Positions 1 through 9,092 of a DNA stretch of 37,158 nucleotides are shown in pieces. The stretch spans positions 1 through 37,158 of the forward strand of contig CAMAVR010000035.1 in the NCBI GenBank assembly GCA_945861885.1. Direction: 5' to 3'. Below the pieces are notes generated by a model that worked only from the letters and a program-made list of their open reading frames with translations, was not told the DNA's origin and ran no database searches. Position 1 is the first letter of the stretch; each line of letters starts with the position of its first letter. The DNA is from Nannocystis exedens. Its GTDB lineage: Bacteria; Myxococcota_A; Polyangia; Polyangiales; Polyangiaceae. Made by a program: the position numbers and the translations under genes.

Positions 1-67
1 CCCCCCCCCCCCCCCCGCCGCATCGCAACCAGTTGCGGCGTGTGACCGATCGCCCTATCGCCACCCG
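1..67. repeat. Poly-C run with adjacent hairpin and short duplication
   Basis: The window opens with 16 consecutive C. A 7-base inverted repeat follows (CGCCGCA at 16-22 and TGCGGCG at 34-40). Bases 42-60 match bases 77-95, which encode the last residues of the neighbouring hydrolase, at 17 of 19 positions, so the end of that gene appears partly duplicated just beyond its stop. Read on the minus strand, the hairpin is followed by G rather than T, so it is not a classic intrinsic terminator. The homopolymer may mark a contig edge or sequencing limit. Confidence 0.5.
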
Positions 68-910
68 CTAAGTCGCGTGACCAATCGCCCAATCGGCGAT
101 CGCATCTACTACCCCTTCCCATCCAAGATCGTTCCACGGCTCATGACGCACGCTATCGAGGGCGCGCCATGTTTTATCGCTCCCCCCTGCTCTGTCGTAG
201 AACTCGCGCGCTGCCGCCAATTTGGCAATTCGGTCATCTGTGCCGAACAGCGTTAGCAGCGGAATCTTCAGCTTCGACGCGTTTTCGATCAGGCGTTTTT
301 GCGCGAGCTTTGTCTCTACGACCCATCTCGCTCGCGCTGCCGAAAAACAGTAGCGATCTTGCTCGTAGGCGAGGAGTCGCTCTGGGTCGCGCGATACCAA
401 ATCGCCGGTTAAACCGTGTGGAATCGGCATTCCGGGCCACACGAACGAAAAGAACGACGCTGCGATTTCTTTGTAACGCGAGATATCGAGCGATAGCCCA
501 ACAAAGGGGGCGCTTAGGACTAAACCGCGCCATCGGCCTGGATTTTCAATCGCGCTTGTTGCCGCTACTAGACCACCGAAACTGTGGCCGAACAGCACCG
601 CTGGCACGTTTGGATACCGATCGTCGACGAGCTTTCTTAGCTCGTCGGCGTCGCCCAAGTATTCGCCAAACGAGTTGCACCCGCCGCGTAGGCCGCCGGC
701 TCGCCCGTGGCCGCGCATGTCGAGCCCTATGCACGCGACGCCTCGCGCCGCGAGCCGCGACATCACGTGGCCGTAGCGCCCCATATGATCGGCGTAGCCG
801 TGGAGCATGCCGAGCACTACTTTAACGCCTTCTTCGGGGAATTCGCAGACATAATAGAGAGCGTCGCCGTTTTTCGCGCGCAGCTCACCCTCTTGATGAA
901 CGATCGCCAT
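68..910 (-). CDS. Alpha/beta hydrolase, monoacylglycerol lipase / lysophospholipase type
   Basis: This 280-residue protein has the serine aminopeptidase S33 (Hydrolase_4) layout. An oxyanion-side HGYADHMGRY motif lies near residue 38, the nucleophile elbow GHSFGG near residue 108, a catalytic Asp in FGTDDRIA and a catalytic His in VRHEPWND near the C-terminus. Family members cleave ester bonds of monoacylglycerols or lysophospholipids. No signal peptide is seen, so it is probably cytoplasmic or membrane-associated. The ATG at 910 lacks a good Shine-Dalgarno sequence. It sits 28 bases downstream of the CCA-type nucleotidyltransferase on the same strand and may be the last gene of that operon. 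The exact substrate cannot be read from sequence. Confidence 0.9.
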   Translation of the reverse strand: MAIVHQEGELRAKNGDALYYVCEFPEEGVKVVLGMLHGYADHMGRYGHVMSRLAARGVACIGLDMRGHGRAGGLRGGCNSFGEYLGDADELRKLVDDRYPNVPAVLFGHSFGGLVAATSAIENPGRWRGLVLSAPFVGLSLDISRYKEIAASFFSFVWPGMPIPHGLTGDLVSRDPERLLAYEQDRYCFSAARARWVVETKLAQKRLIENASKLKIPLLTLFGTDDRIAKLAAAREFYDRAGGSDKTWRALDSVRHEPWNDLGWEGVVDAIADWAIGHAT

Positions 911-938
911 GGGCCCGCATCATCGCACGTCACGGCTA

Positions 939-2327
939 TCAGTGCGAATCGGAACGACTAAGAATTTCACGCGCTCGCTGGAGCAGCTGCTCGCGGTCGT
1001 TGAGCGACGGGTCGACAGTGACAATTTCGAGCAGCGCATCGAGAATTTCGCCGATAATTTTACCCGGACGAACTGACAGCTCGGTGATCAAATCGCGCCC
1101 GCCGATGCGCAAATCGCGCACATTTAGCGCGTCGCCCGCCAAGATAATTCGCGCCACGTGCGATTTCAGGGCGGCGAGCGTTTCGATATCTTTTTCGAAA
1201 TGCCCTGTCCCTTTGGCGCGAACGTCGGCTTCATTCAGGCGATAGAGGTCTTCGATGCGCTCGGGCGTGACGCGGCGAATCCATCGACGAACCGCAGCGT
1301 CTGTCCAATCGGACGAATAGTGAAACAAATGGTGCCGAACCAGGTGGGCGATCCGCGCCCGCTCGTCGTTTGAAAAGCGGAGGCGACCACAAATCGGCTC
1401 GACGATTTCAGCGCCGACGCGCTCGTGGTCGTAAAACGTATAATCGCCTGTTTTTGCGCTTAATTCGCGTGTTTGTGGCTTTCCGATGTCGTGAAATAGC
1501 GCCGCGATGCGAAGCGTTGGGTCGCCAAAGCAGGCGTCCATGCACTCCATCGAGTGCCGCCACACATCGAACGCGTGGTAGCGGTTCTGCTCAACGCCGA
1601 ACAGAGCGGTCAGCTCGGGGCAAGTGATGTCGAGAAGCCCCGTCTCGCGCATCACATCAAACGCACGCGACGGCTTGTCGGCCTTCATCGTCTTGACCCA
1701 CTCGTCGCGCACGCGCTCGGCCGACACGCGCTTGTATGTGTCGAGCGCCTGAGGGATCGCCGCGCGCGTCGCATCGTCGAGCTGCATATCGAGCGTCGCG
1801 ACGAAACGAGCCGCTCGGAGGGCGCGAAGGCCATCTTCGCGAAACCGCTCGAGTGGCACGCCGACGGCGCGCAAAACGCGACGAGAAAGATCGCCGCGCC
1901 CGTCAAATGGGTCGACAATCACCCCCGACGATGCGTCGACGGCGATCGCGTTAACCGTAAAATCGCGGCGCGCAAGGTCGGCCGTGATGTCGTCGACAAA
2001 ATGCACGTCGTCGGGGCGCCGCCCGTCGGTATAAGCCCCTTCGCCGCGAAGTGTCGTCACTTCGAAGTGCTTTTTGCGATGAACGACCGTAACCGTCCCG
2101 TGTTCGATCCCGGTCGGAATCGCTCGCGGAAATATTTTCATAAGCTCGTCAGGGAGCGCGTCGGTAGCGATATCCCAATCGCTGACCGGGCGATTCATCA
2201 ACGAATCGCGCACGCAACCGCCCACAACCCAGGCGCGCTTCCCCGCTCCGTGAAGTCGTGCACAGACTTCAAGAACGTCGCTTGGAAGCGCTTCTAGGCT
2301 TACTCTTTTCTCATCACCCGGTTGCAT
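939..2327 (-). CDS. CCA-adding-type tRNA nucleotidyltransferase / poly(A) polymerase family with HD domain
   Basis: The protein is 462 residues from the ATG at 2327. The class II nucleotidyltransferase head shows GGCVRD (residues 36-41) and the metal-binding SDWDIAT (Asp50, Asp52), then RRDFTVNAIAVD, DPFDGRGDL and the ERFREDGLRALRAARF segment. A C-terminal HD domain carries FHDIGKPQTR and a later HLVRHH. These are hallmarks of bacterial CCA-adding enzymes, which build or repair the tRNA 3' end; the related poly(A) polymerase activity cannot be excluded. The longest frame starts at a TTG at 2384 and would overlap the upstream gene by 71 bases. The ATG at 2327 overlaps its TGA by only 14 bases and puts the catalytic head at a normal distance, so it is preferred. 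Confidence 0.9.
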   Translation of the reverse strand: MQPGDEKRVSLEALPSDVLEVCARLHGAGKRAWVVGGCVRDSLMNRPVSDWDIATDALPDELMKIFPRAIPTGIEHGTVTVVHRKKHFEVTTLRGEGAYTDGRRPDDVHFVDDITADLARRDFTVNAIAVDASSGVIVDPFDGRGDLSRRVLRAVGVPLERFREDGLRALRAARFVATLDMQLDDATRAAIPQALDTYKRVSAERVRDEWVKTMKADKPSRAFDVMRETGLLDITCPELTALFGVEQNRYHAFDVWRHSMECMDACFGDPTLRIAALFHDIGKPQTRELSAKTGDYTFYDHERVGAEIVEPICGRLRFSNDERARIAHLVRHHLFHYSSDWTDAAVRRWIRRVTPERIEDLYRLNEADVRAKGTGHFEKDIETLAALKSHVARIILAGDALNVRDLRIGGRDLITELSVRPGKIIGEILDALLEIVTVDPSLNDREQLLQRAREILSRSDSH

Positions 2328-4176
2328 CAAGCCGCTCTTGCTCCGCGGCCGCCGCTTGTTTTTTTGCTCGCCTTTCAGCTGCAAAAATCACGACGTCTTC
2401 TTTGACGCGCGAGGCCACTTCGGGCGCTTTTTGCACCGCCGCTTCCATAATTTTAATGACCATGTGCGGTGATGCTTGCGCGACTCGCGCCGACTTTTCG
2501 CCGATGCTCTGCACGCGATCGCGGAAGCGCTCGAAGCGCGTCTTTGTGATTCGTGGTGCAATTTCGGCGATCAGATCTGCGTTGGAGCCGGCAGCGTAGT
2601 GCGGCGCTTTGTGAAGCGCATTCGCAAATCGAGGGCTTTTATCGAGAAATTCGCGAATTTGATCGCGCGTTACGCCATGCTCTTCGCAGACGCGATCGTA
2701 CTCGGCGGTTGCCGCTTGCTTCGCTTTGAACAGATACATCTGCACGCGCGAATAGAAATTCACTCGACCATCGCCGCTCGTCTCGACCGGGCAGTAGATT
2801 GTCCCGGGGAATTTCTCGGTGATTGCCGACTGTACGCCGTCTGACACGCCGGCGCTCGGCATGCAGCCAAACGGCTTCACGCTCAGCGTCATGTGCGCCT
2901 TTGAGTTGACCACGTTCATGATCAACTTGCCGACTTCCATGTGCCCTTCGCCGCCGCGTAAGTCGTTGTTGTAGTACTCGTGCGAAATTGCCGCGATCTG
3001 ATCCATGTCGGGCAAATGATAGCCGTAGAGCCCAATCGCATTCGCGAACACCTGGAAGATCACGCGAACCGCTTTGTCGGCGCCGCCTACCATGAGAAGA
3101 CGCTTCGCGATCCCCCACGAATCGAGCTCTGCGAGCCCGTATTTCGCGCTGTCGGCCCCACGTAAGTCGCGACGCTCGAGCGTGTCGCGACGCGACTCCC
3201 AGAGCATGTAGAGAAGCCACGCCGACACCAGCTGCACGTCGCACTCGGCCCCTTCGGACTCGAGAAAACGCTGCAATTGATAGTTGCCGTCCCCTTCGGT
3301 CGTCATCGCCCAGAACTCGCCGATGATGCTCACCTTTGGCTTTGCGAGCGTTTTATCGACTTTGATCTTCGAAAACAGCGCTCTCGATTCGAGTAGCGCT
3401 TTTAGCACCGACCCGCGATTTTCGAGCGCACGATAGACCTTCTTCTTGCACGCTTCGACTGCGCGATCGGTATCGCCCTCGGTCACTTCGTACGGGCGGA
3501 TGCGGTACGCGAGCGCGTTGAGCACATCGCCAGCCATTAGTGCCCTGACGATCGCCAAAAAGAATTTCGGATTGAGCTCGAGCCCCGCGTCTTCGCCCGT
3601 CGCCTGTTTGAGACCGCCAGTCTGCTGAAACAGAACAACGCGAAACCCATCAAACCCTGCGTCGCGCAGCGCTTTGCGGTACTCGGTAACGTACATCCCA
3701 AATCGGCAAGGGCCGCACGCGCCTGCCGTTAGAAATACGTAATTCTTTACGATTTCTTCGGACGTCATCCCGTGCTTGTCGCGCAGAATCGACAAGTACT
3801 GGACGAGACTTCCGACGGTGAAATACGTCGGATTGCACTGCCCACGATTGCCAAACTCTTTGCCGTACTGCAGCCCTTCGACTGTCGGCGGCTGCATCGC
3901 TTGAACGTTGTAGCCGACCCCTCGAAGCCCCCCTTCGACGAAGTGGTCGTGCGCCATCGTCAAGCCGCCGACAAGCATCGTGATGTGCGAGCGCTCTTTT
4001 TTGGTGAAGCTCGCATCGGCCATTTTTTCGATCCACGGATCGACCGCGGCCGAATCGAGACCGAGCCTCGCGCGCTCTTCTTCTTCGAACTTTTTTAATT
4101 CGTCTTCGACCGAAACCAGTGGGAGCGACCGCTTGCTGCGAATTCCAATTACGACCGAGTTTGTATTCGTATCCAT
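2314..4176 (-). CDS. COG3581-like acyl-CoA dehydratase activase partner protein
   Basis: This 620-residue protein resembles the poorly characterised COG3581 family, usually found next to or fused with BadF/HgdC-type activases. Visible cysteine motifs are NRGQCNPTYF (Cys114), TAGACGPCRFGMY (Cys154, Cys157) and a later VKPFGCMPSAG, followed by a DGRVNFYSRVQM segment like those in the 2-hydroxyglutaryl-CoA dehydratase D-component fold. The cysteines suggest an iron-sulfur cluster. The start codon lies 24 bases downstream of the activase stop, so the two are almost certainly co-transcribed and act as partners. No physiological substrate is established for this family; a role in activating or being a dehydratase-like enzyme is inference. 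The C-terminal ~100 residues are Lys/Ala/Glu-rich and probably helical. Confidence 0.8.
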   Translation of the reverse strand: MDTNTNSVVIGIRSKRSLPLVSVEDELKKFEEEERARLGLDSAAVDPWIEKMADASFTKKERSHITMLVGGLTMAHDHFVEGGLRGVGYNVQAMQPPTVEGLQYGKEFGNRGQCNPTYFTVGSLVQYLSILRDKHGMTSEEIVKNYVFLTAGACGPCRFGMYVTEYRKALRDAGFDGFRVVLFQQTGGLKQATGEDAGLELNPKFFLAIVRALMAGDVLNALAYRIRPYEVTEGDTDRAVEACKKKVYRALENRGSVLKALLESRALFSKIKVDKTLAKPKVSIIGEFWAMTTEGDGNYQLQRFLESEGAECDVQLVSAWLLYMLWESRRDTLERRDLRGADSAKYGLAELDSWGIAKRLLMVGGADKAVRVIFQVFANAIGLYGYHLPDMDQIAAISHEYYNNDLRGGEGHMEVGKLIMNVVNSKAHMTLSVKPFGCMPSAGVSDGVQSAITEKFPGTIYCPVETSGDGRVNFYSRVQMYLFKAKQAATAEYDRVCEEHGVTRDQIREFLDKSPRFANALHKAPHYAAGSNADLIAEIAPRITKTRFERFRDRVQSIGEKSARVAQASPHMVIKIMEAAVQKAPEVASRVKEDVVIFAAERRAKKQAAAAEQERLDATG

Positions 4177-4200
4177 GGGGGCCCCATACTCTCTTTTTTG

Positions 4201-7200
4201 TTATGCACTAATTCGGACGACACCGTTTTCGGTGCGTTTTCCAAGTTGAATGACGCCGGCCGGAAGCTCAGCCTTCGTCTTTGGCGCTTCGTATGCGGCC
4301 AATTTTGCCCGCAATAGTTCGAGTTGCTTGTCGAGTTCAGGGTCGCCTTGGCGCCTGCTCAATAGCTGCGACCTCCGCAGCTCGAGAAGCTCGACACGCT
4401 TTTTATCGATCGCGTACTCAAGCTGATTGCGCCTCGACCCAGCATCTTGCAAACGCTCTTCGTGAAGGCGTAGCGCGTACGCGTATGTTTTTACACGAAT
4501 TTTGATCGACCCACCGGGCTTGTTCGCGTCAATATCGTGAAGCGCGGCGTATGGCGTTTTGCTCTGATCGATCAGCGTATCGATGAGCCCGTATGTCGGC
4601 GCATCGTGTCCGCATTTGAATGAGCTTAGGTCGAGCACAACAACATTGGGATGGTGGGCGGCAAAGTTTGCCCCCCAAACTTTTTGTGCGCTGTTCGCCG
4701 AATAGTTTTCGGGCCAGACATGATTGAGCTCGAGCGGCGTTTTGATGATCCCCTGTTCGAGTTCGTCTTTAAAATAGCGATCGAGGTATTCGCGATCTTT
4801 CGGGATTGAGCGGAGGCTTAAAATTGGGTAGCCGAGCACCTGAAATTCTTCAGGAATGCCGTGATTTAGGCCTGGATCTGAGTGGTAAGGCCGGCCGAGC
4901 ATCAAAATCGCGACGCGATCTTCGGCTTCGACAGTTTCAAGAATCGCTCGCCCTTTATCCTGTAAATCTTGCTCGAACTGATTGAACGCTTGCCACGCTT
5001 CGCGGCATGCGTGATCGCTTTCGTCTTCGGTGATCCCGAGACGGCTCCCCCACGTTTCAAACATGCGGCGCGCGGTTAGCGCCGGCTCTACGAACGACAC
5101 CGCCGGATCGACGAACTCGATCCCCCGCGTGGCGAAAAAGTCGGTCTCTTTCGTGAACGCTGCTTTCATGACGTCGGGCGCGCCGGCCACGATTGGGCAG
5201 CACGCGTTGTCCATCGTGTCGGCGACGAACGATGTTACGTGCGTGATTATCGGAAAGAAAATGTACCGTAGCGGCTTTTTGTCGGCGGGCGCGTGCGCAT
5301 GAAAAAGCAGCTGATGGATGTGCGCTTGCGCGACTTTTGACGGATAGCACGGGTCGATCGAACCGTACTTGCCACCTTCAACCCACATCTCTTCGGTCGT
5401 CGGATCGCTGAAAACAACGTTCTGCTTTTGAATCCCGATCGATTCGAAATATGTGCGGAACCACGGCGCTGTCGAATAAATATTCAGCACGCGGGGGATA
5501 CCGATGCGTATTGAACGCCGCGCTTGCCAACTCTCTGGCGACGACCGACGAAACGGCCGCTTCACTGCAACGCGACGCTGACCGAGAAGCCCTCGCCGCA
5601 CTTCAAAGTCAACGATGGGCGCCCCGTCTTCAGGCTGCGGAGCTGGCTTGTAAAAATGGGCGAACGCTCGCTTCGACTCGTAGTCGACGATGTTAGGAAA
5701 CTGCTGCGCGATCTGCTTTCGCTCGGCGACAAGCGACAGCATCGCCTCTTTCGACTCGACCGTCCCCTTCTCGCAAGAAAAACCGGCGATGTAGCGGCTT
5801 GTAGAACCGTCGGGGCGACGCGTGTCGATGAATGTTCGCTTGCACTCGTTTGGACAAAAGTGACACACCGTCTCGACGTCGTTCTTCGTCGAATACTCGA
5901 GGTTGAGCGCGGCATCGAGGCCGATGAATGTCGATTTTTTGGTCCTCTTGACGATACGCAATGTCTCCATCGCGGCGCCGATTGCCCCGGCTTCACCGGT
6001 ATGCGGATGCACAAAGACTTGCGCGCCTGGGACGCGCTCTTTGATGTAATCGACCTGCGCTTTGACCGCCGCGAGGTTGTATTGAGTGCCCCCTTGAAGA
6101 ACGTATTTCGTACCAAGCGCGGCAAGCCGCGGAATTTGCACGACGTACTGCCAGACATTTTTTGGCAGAACTTGCGCCAAACCGGCGAGCATCTCTTCTT
6201 TTGAGTAGCCCTCTTTTTGGAAGTTGACGCGATCGGTATCCAAAAATACGGCGCAGCCGTAGCTAAATTTCGGCGCTAATTCAGCTTTAAAAGCGGTATC
6301 GGCGAACTGCGTGACCGGCACACCGAAGGAATCGGCCGTCGCCTGCAGGAGCATCCCGTTGCCGGCAGAACAGCTGTTCGACAAACGAAAATTGGCGATG
6401 TCGCCGTTCTTCATAAACAAAACTTTGATATCTTGCCCGCCGATGTCGCAGATTACGTCGACATCACCGAAAAAGTGCACGGCGCTCATCATGTGAGCGA
6501 CCGTCTCGACGATGTTCACGTCTGACTGAACGCACTCTTGAAGAACATCGGCTGCGTAACCGGTCGCCCCGAATCCGATAATATCAAGCTTCGCCTGTTG
6601 ATCGACTTCGACGTAATTTCGAAGCTCGGCGAGCAGCTCTTTTGTATCTTGAATCGGGTTCCCCTTGGAGAGCTGATACGCTTTTACGAGTATCTCGCCA
6701 TCTTCTGCCACCAGCACCGCTTTTGACGATGTCGACCCGCCATCGAGGCCGATCGCTGCGCGGACAACCTCACGCGGCGCAAACCGTTTCGGTATGAACT
6801 TTTTGATCGCGTAGAGCTCTTTGAATGCCGCGAGCTCATCTCCGTTCGCAGCGAGAGGCGGCCCTGCCGTCTCACCGAGACGCGCTTTTCGCCCCGTTGT
6901 GATGTACTCGTGGAGCGGCTCAAGACCGCGGAATCGGCCGACTTCTGCCGGCTCATGGAGGCCGTAGAGAACCGCGCCTAATGCCGCGTAATACTGCGCG
7001 TTTTCAGGGACGAAGATCAGCTCTTCGATCGGCATATCTTTCGGATAATCGTACCCGCGCTCATCCCATGTTTGCGGGATGCGGAGACGCCAGCAGTCTT
7101 GCAAAAACGGCAAGTAGGTGTTTGGCCCACCGAGCAGAAGAACGCGATGCTTTAGCGTCCCGCCGCGCGTGAGCACGCTCAGGTTTTGAAGAACAATCGC

Positions 7201-7809
7201 GTCGGCCAGCGAACAGAGAACTTCGTTCGCGGGGATGCCGCTCTTGATCAAATTGACAATATCAGTTTCGGCAAAAACACCACACTTTGCCGCGACATGA
7301 TGTAGTTTTGTTGGGTCAAATCGAAGCGTCGTTACTAGCTCCGACGGCGCGTTCACTTTGAGAAAACATTTGTCGATTGTCGCGCCTGTGCCCGAGGCGC
7401 ATTTGTCGTTCATCGACGCGTTTGCAGTCTTCTCGTCGCCGTCTTCGCCGGTCGACTTGAACATAATAATTTTGGCATCTTGCCCCCCAAGCTCGATGAC
7501 CGAGCCGACATCGGGGTGCAAATGCTCGACTGCGAGCGTTACGGCGTTGACCTCTTGAACGAACTTGCCGCCTGTCGGCTCACCGAGCGGACCGGCACCT
7601 GAACCGGTAACAAAAATGCGCCATGCATCTGCCGGTTGCTCAGGAATCGCGGCAAAAATGGCCTCCAGCATCGAGGCTACGTATTCAGGCTGCTTGGTAT
7701 GGTGTCGTTGGTAATCGCTCCAAAGAATGCGTTTCGTAGCCGGATCGACAACAACCGCTTTTACGGTCGTGCTTCCGACATCCATGCCAATTGCCAGGTC
7801 TGATGCCAT
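4201..7809 (-). CDS. Double-domain CoA-substrate-specific enzyme activase (BadF/BadG/HgdC type) with DUF2229
   Basis: The 1202-residue protein holds two ASKHA ATPase domains in one chain. Domain 1 has DVGSTT at 11, ELGGQDAK at 106 and NDKCASGTG at 134 (Cys137). Domain 2 has GLDGGSTSSK at 354, DIGGQDIK at 455 and SNSCSAGNG at 477 (Cys480). In single-domain activases a cysteine in this loop bridges a [4Fe-4S] cluster across a homodimer, so this chain looks like a built-in dimer. A CHFCPNEC motif follows (Cys649, 652, 656), then a DUF2229-like region from about 770 and a charged coiled coil near the C-terminus. Known activases use ATP to inject one electron into 2-hydroxyacyl-CoA dehydratases or benzoyl-CoA reductases. 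The ATG at 7809 is preceded by AGGGAGAGG, a strong ribosome site. No dehydratase subunits are in the window. Confidence 0.9.
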   Translation of the reverse strand: MASDLAIGMDVGSTTVKAVVVDPATKRILWSDYQRHHTKQPEYVASMLEAIFAAIPEQPADAWRIFVTGSGAGPLGEPTGGKFVQEVNAVTLAVEHLHPDVGSVIELGGQDAKIIMFKSTGEDGDEKTANASMNDKCASGTGATIDKCFLKVNAPSELVTTLRFDPTKLHHVAAKCGVFAETDIVNLIKSGIPANEVLCSLADAIVLQNLSVLTRGGTLKHRVLLLGGPNTYLPFLQDCWRLRIPQTWDERGYDYPKDMPIEELIFVPENAQYYAALGAVLYGLHEPAEVGRFRGLEPLHEYITTGRKARLGETAGPPLAANGDELAAFKELYAIKKFIPKRFAPREVVRAAIGLDGGSTSSKAVLVAEDGEILVKAYQLSKGNPIQDTKELLAELRNYVEVDQQAKLDIIGFGATGYAADVLQECVQSDVNIVETVAHMMSAVHFFGDVDVICDIGGQDIKVLFMKNGDIANFRLSNSCSAGNGMLLQATADSFGVPVTQFADTAFKAELAPKFSYGCAVFLDTDRVNFQKEGYSKEEMLAGLAQVLPKNVWQYVVQIPRLAALGTKYVLQGGTQYNLAAVKAQVDYIKERVPGAQVFVHPHTGEAGAIGAAMETLRIVKRTKKSTFIGLDAALNLEYSTKNDVETVCHFCPNECKRTFIDTRRPDGSTSRYIAGFSCEKGTVESKEAMLSLVAERKQIAQQFPNIVDYESKRAFAHFYKPAPQPEDGAPIVDFEVRRGLLGQRRVAVKRPFRRSSPESWQARRSIRIGIPRVLNIYSTAPWFRTYFESIGIQKQNVVFSDPTTEEMWVEGGKYGSIDPCYPSKVAQAHIHQLLFHAHAPADKKPLRYIFFPIITHVTSFVADTMDNACCPIVAGAPDVMKAAFTKETDFFATRGIEFVDPAVSFVEPALTARRMFETWGSRLGITEDESDHACREAWQAFNQFEQDLQDKGRAILETVEAEDRVAILMLGRPYHSDPGLNHGIPEEFQVLGYPILSLRSIPKDREYLDRYFKDELEQGIIKTPLELNHVWPENYSANSAQKVWGANFAAHHPNVVVLDLSSFKCGHDAPTYGLIDTLIDQSKTPYAALHDIDANKPGGSIKIRVKTYAYALRLHEERLQDAGSRRNQLEYAIDKKRVELLELRRSQLLSRRQGDPELDKQLELLRAKLAAYEAPKTKAELPAGVIQLGKRTENGVVRISA

Positions 7810-7867
7810 TGCCTCTCCCTAAGTGGTGGCCCGGGGTAGCACGGTAAACTATTGTTGACTCGTACAA

Positions 7868-9037
7868 ATGAGATTTTTGGAGCCCCGAGCCGTTTGCGGG
7901 CGATGCCGTCGACCTATGTGCGTATGCTATTGCGCACACATTCCGTCGATCGATACCACCACGCGCGTTGTTCTTCTGCAGCATCCACGCGAACGCGATA
8001 TGCCGATTGGCACCGCGCACATGGCGCATCTGAGCTTGCCCAATTCGGAGCTGCATGTCGGCATCGATTGGTCCGAGTCGAGTGAACTGCTCGCCACACT
8101 GCGAAACCCGGTTCGCCCCGCAGTACTTCTGTACCCGGGCGAAGAGGCTCTTGATATCGGCACCCATCCACCTGAAGGGCCGGTCACACTGGTCGTGGTC
8201 GATGGGACATGGTCGCAAACTAAAAAGTTGGTGCGCGTCAATCCAGAGCTCGCAAAGCTGCCGCGTTACACGTTCCAAACGCCGACACCGAGCGAATATC
8301 GAATTCGAAAAGAGCCTTTTGTTACGCATGTTTCGACGATCGAAGCGATCATGCATGTACTCGGCGCGCTCGAGGGGGATGTTGACCGATTTCATCTGCT
8401 CCTCAATCCGTTTCGCGCGATGGTCGATGCTCAAGTTGCGTTTGAGCAGCGCGTCGGCACACCGCGCACGCGCCACCTGAAGGCGCCGAAAACAGTGCGC
8501 CCTCGCGTTCCGCGGCTTCTTCGCGACCGCGTGAACGACGCCGTTTATGTAATCGGCGAAGCGAACGCATGGCCGTATCGATGCGAGCAGCGAGCCGAGG
8601 CGCCCGACGAACTTGTGCACTGGGTCGCCCATCGCCCCAGCACCGGGGAGACGCTCGATTTTGTCGTCGGCGCAAAATATCCGCTGGCGCCGCGCACACC
8701 CGAGCACACCGAGCTCGACGCCAATGTTCTCGCGGCCGGCCGCCCGCTCGACGAGCTCATCAAAAAGTGGCGCTCTTTTGTCGGTGATTCAGACACAATT
8801 TGTTCGTGGGGGCGCTACGCGACATCGCTTTTTTCCGCATCGGGAGGGGACCTTCCTGCTTCGCGAATCGACCTTCGGCAAGTGGCCCGGGTCGTCGAAA
8901 ACGGCAAAGTTGGCACGCTCGAAGAGTTTGCGACAAAAATAGAAGGTCCGCCCTCAGCCGCACTTGCGCGAGGGCGTGCCGGACGTCGCCTGGCGCAAAT
9001 TATCGCTATCGCGCGTCATTTTGTTGCCGCCGCGTGA
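7868..9037 (+). CDS. DTW-domain protein (tRNA-uridine aminocarboxypropyltransferase family) with extra C-terminal domain
   Basis: Residues 1-230 match the DTW family: an N-terminal zinc-binding pattern CGRCRRPMCVCYC (Cys10, 13, 20, 22), a GTAHMAH segment, VVVDGTWSQTKK and TPSEYRIRKEPF. TapT-type members transfer the aminocarboxypropyl group of S-adenosylmethionine to uridine in tRNA. The family is usually about 200-250 residues, but this protein has 389. The extra ~150 residues (GEANAWP, a WGRYATSLF stretch, SRIDLRQVAR, RGRAGRRLA) loosely recall a DEDD 3'-5' exonuclease fold without obvious acidic catalytic residues. It starts 58 bases from the divergently transcribed activase gene and has no clear Shine-Dalgarno sequence. 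Confidence 0.85.
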   Translation: MRFLEPRAVCGRCRRPMCVCYCAHIPSIDTTTRVVLLQHPRERDMPIGTAHMAHLSLPNSELHVGIDWSESSELLATLRNPVRPAVLLYPGEEALDIGTHPPEGPVTLVVVDGTWSQTKKLVRVNPELAKLPRYTFQTPTPSEYRIRKEPFVTHVSTIEAIMHVLGALEGDVDRFHLLLNPFRAMVDAQVAFEQRVGTPRTRHLKAPKTVRPRVPRLLRDRVNDAVYVIGEANAWPYRCEQRAEAPDELVHWVAHRPSTGETLDFVVGAKYPLAPRTPEHTELDANVLAAGRPLDELIKKWRSFVGDSDTICSWGRYATSLFSASGGDLPASRIDLRQVARVVENGKVGTLEEFATKIEGPPSAALARGRAGRRLAQIIAIARHFVAAA

Positions 9038-9092
9038 TTGTCGTATAGGCCTGCAACCTCTAACTTGCCATGCCCATCGCTAGACCGTACCC

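Noticed and set aside
7685..8707. Long minus-strand frame opposite the DTW gene
   Set aside because: It is antisense to a gene with clear family motifs, and its Arg/Cys/His-rich translation has no domain.
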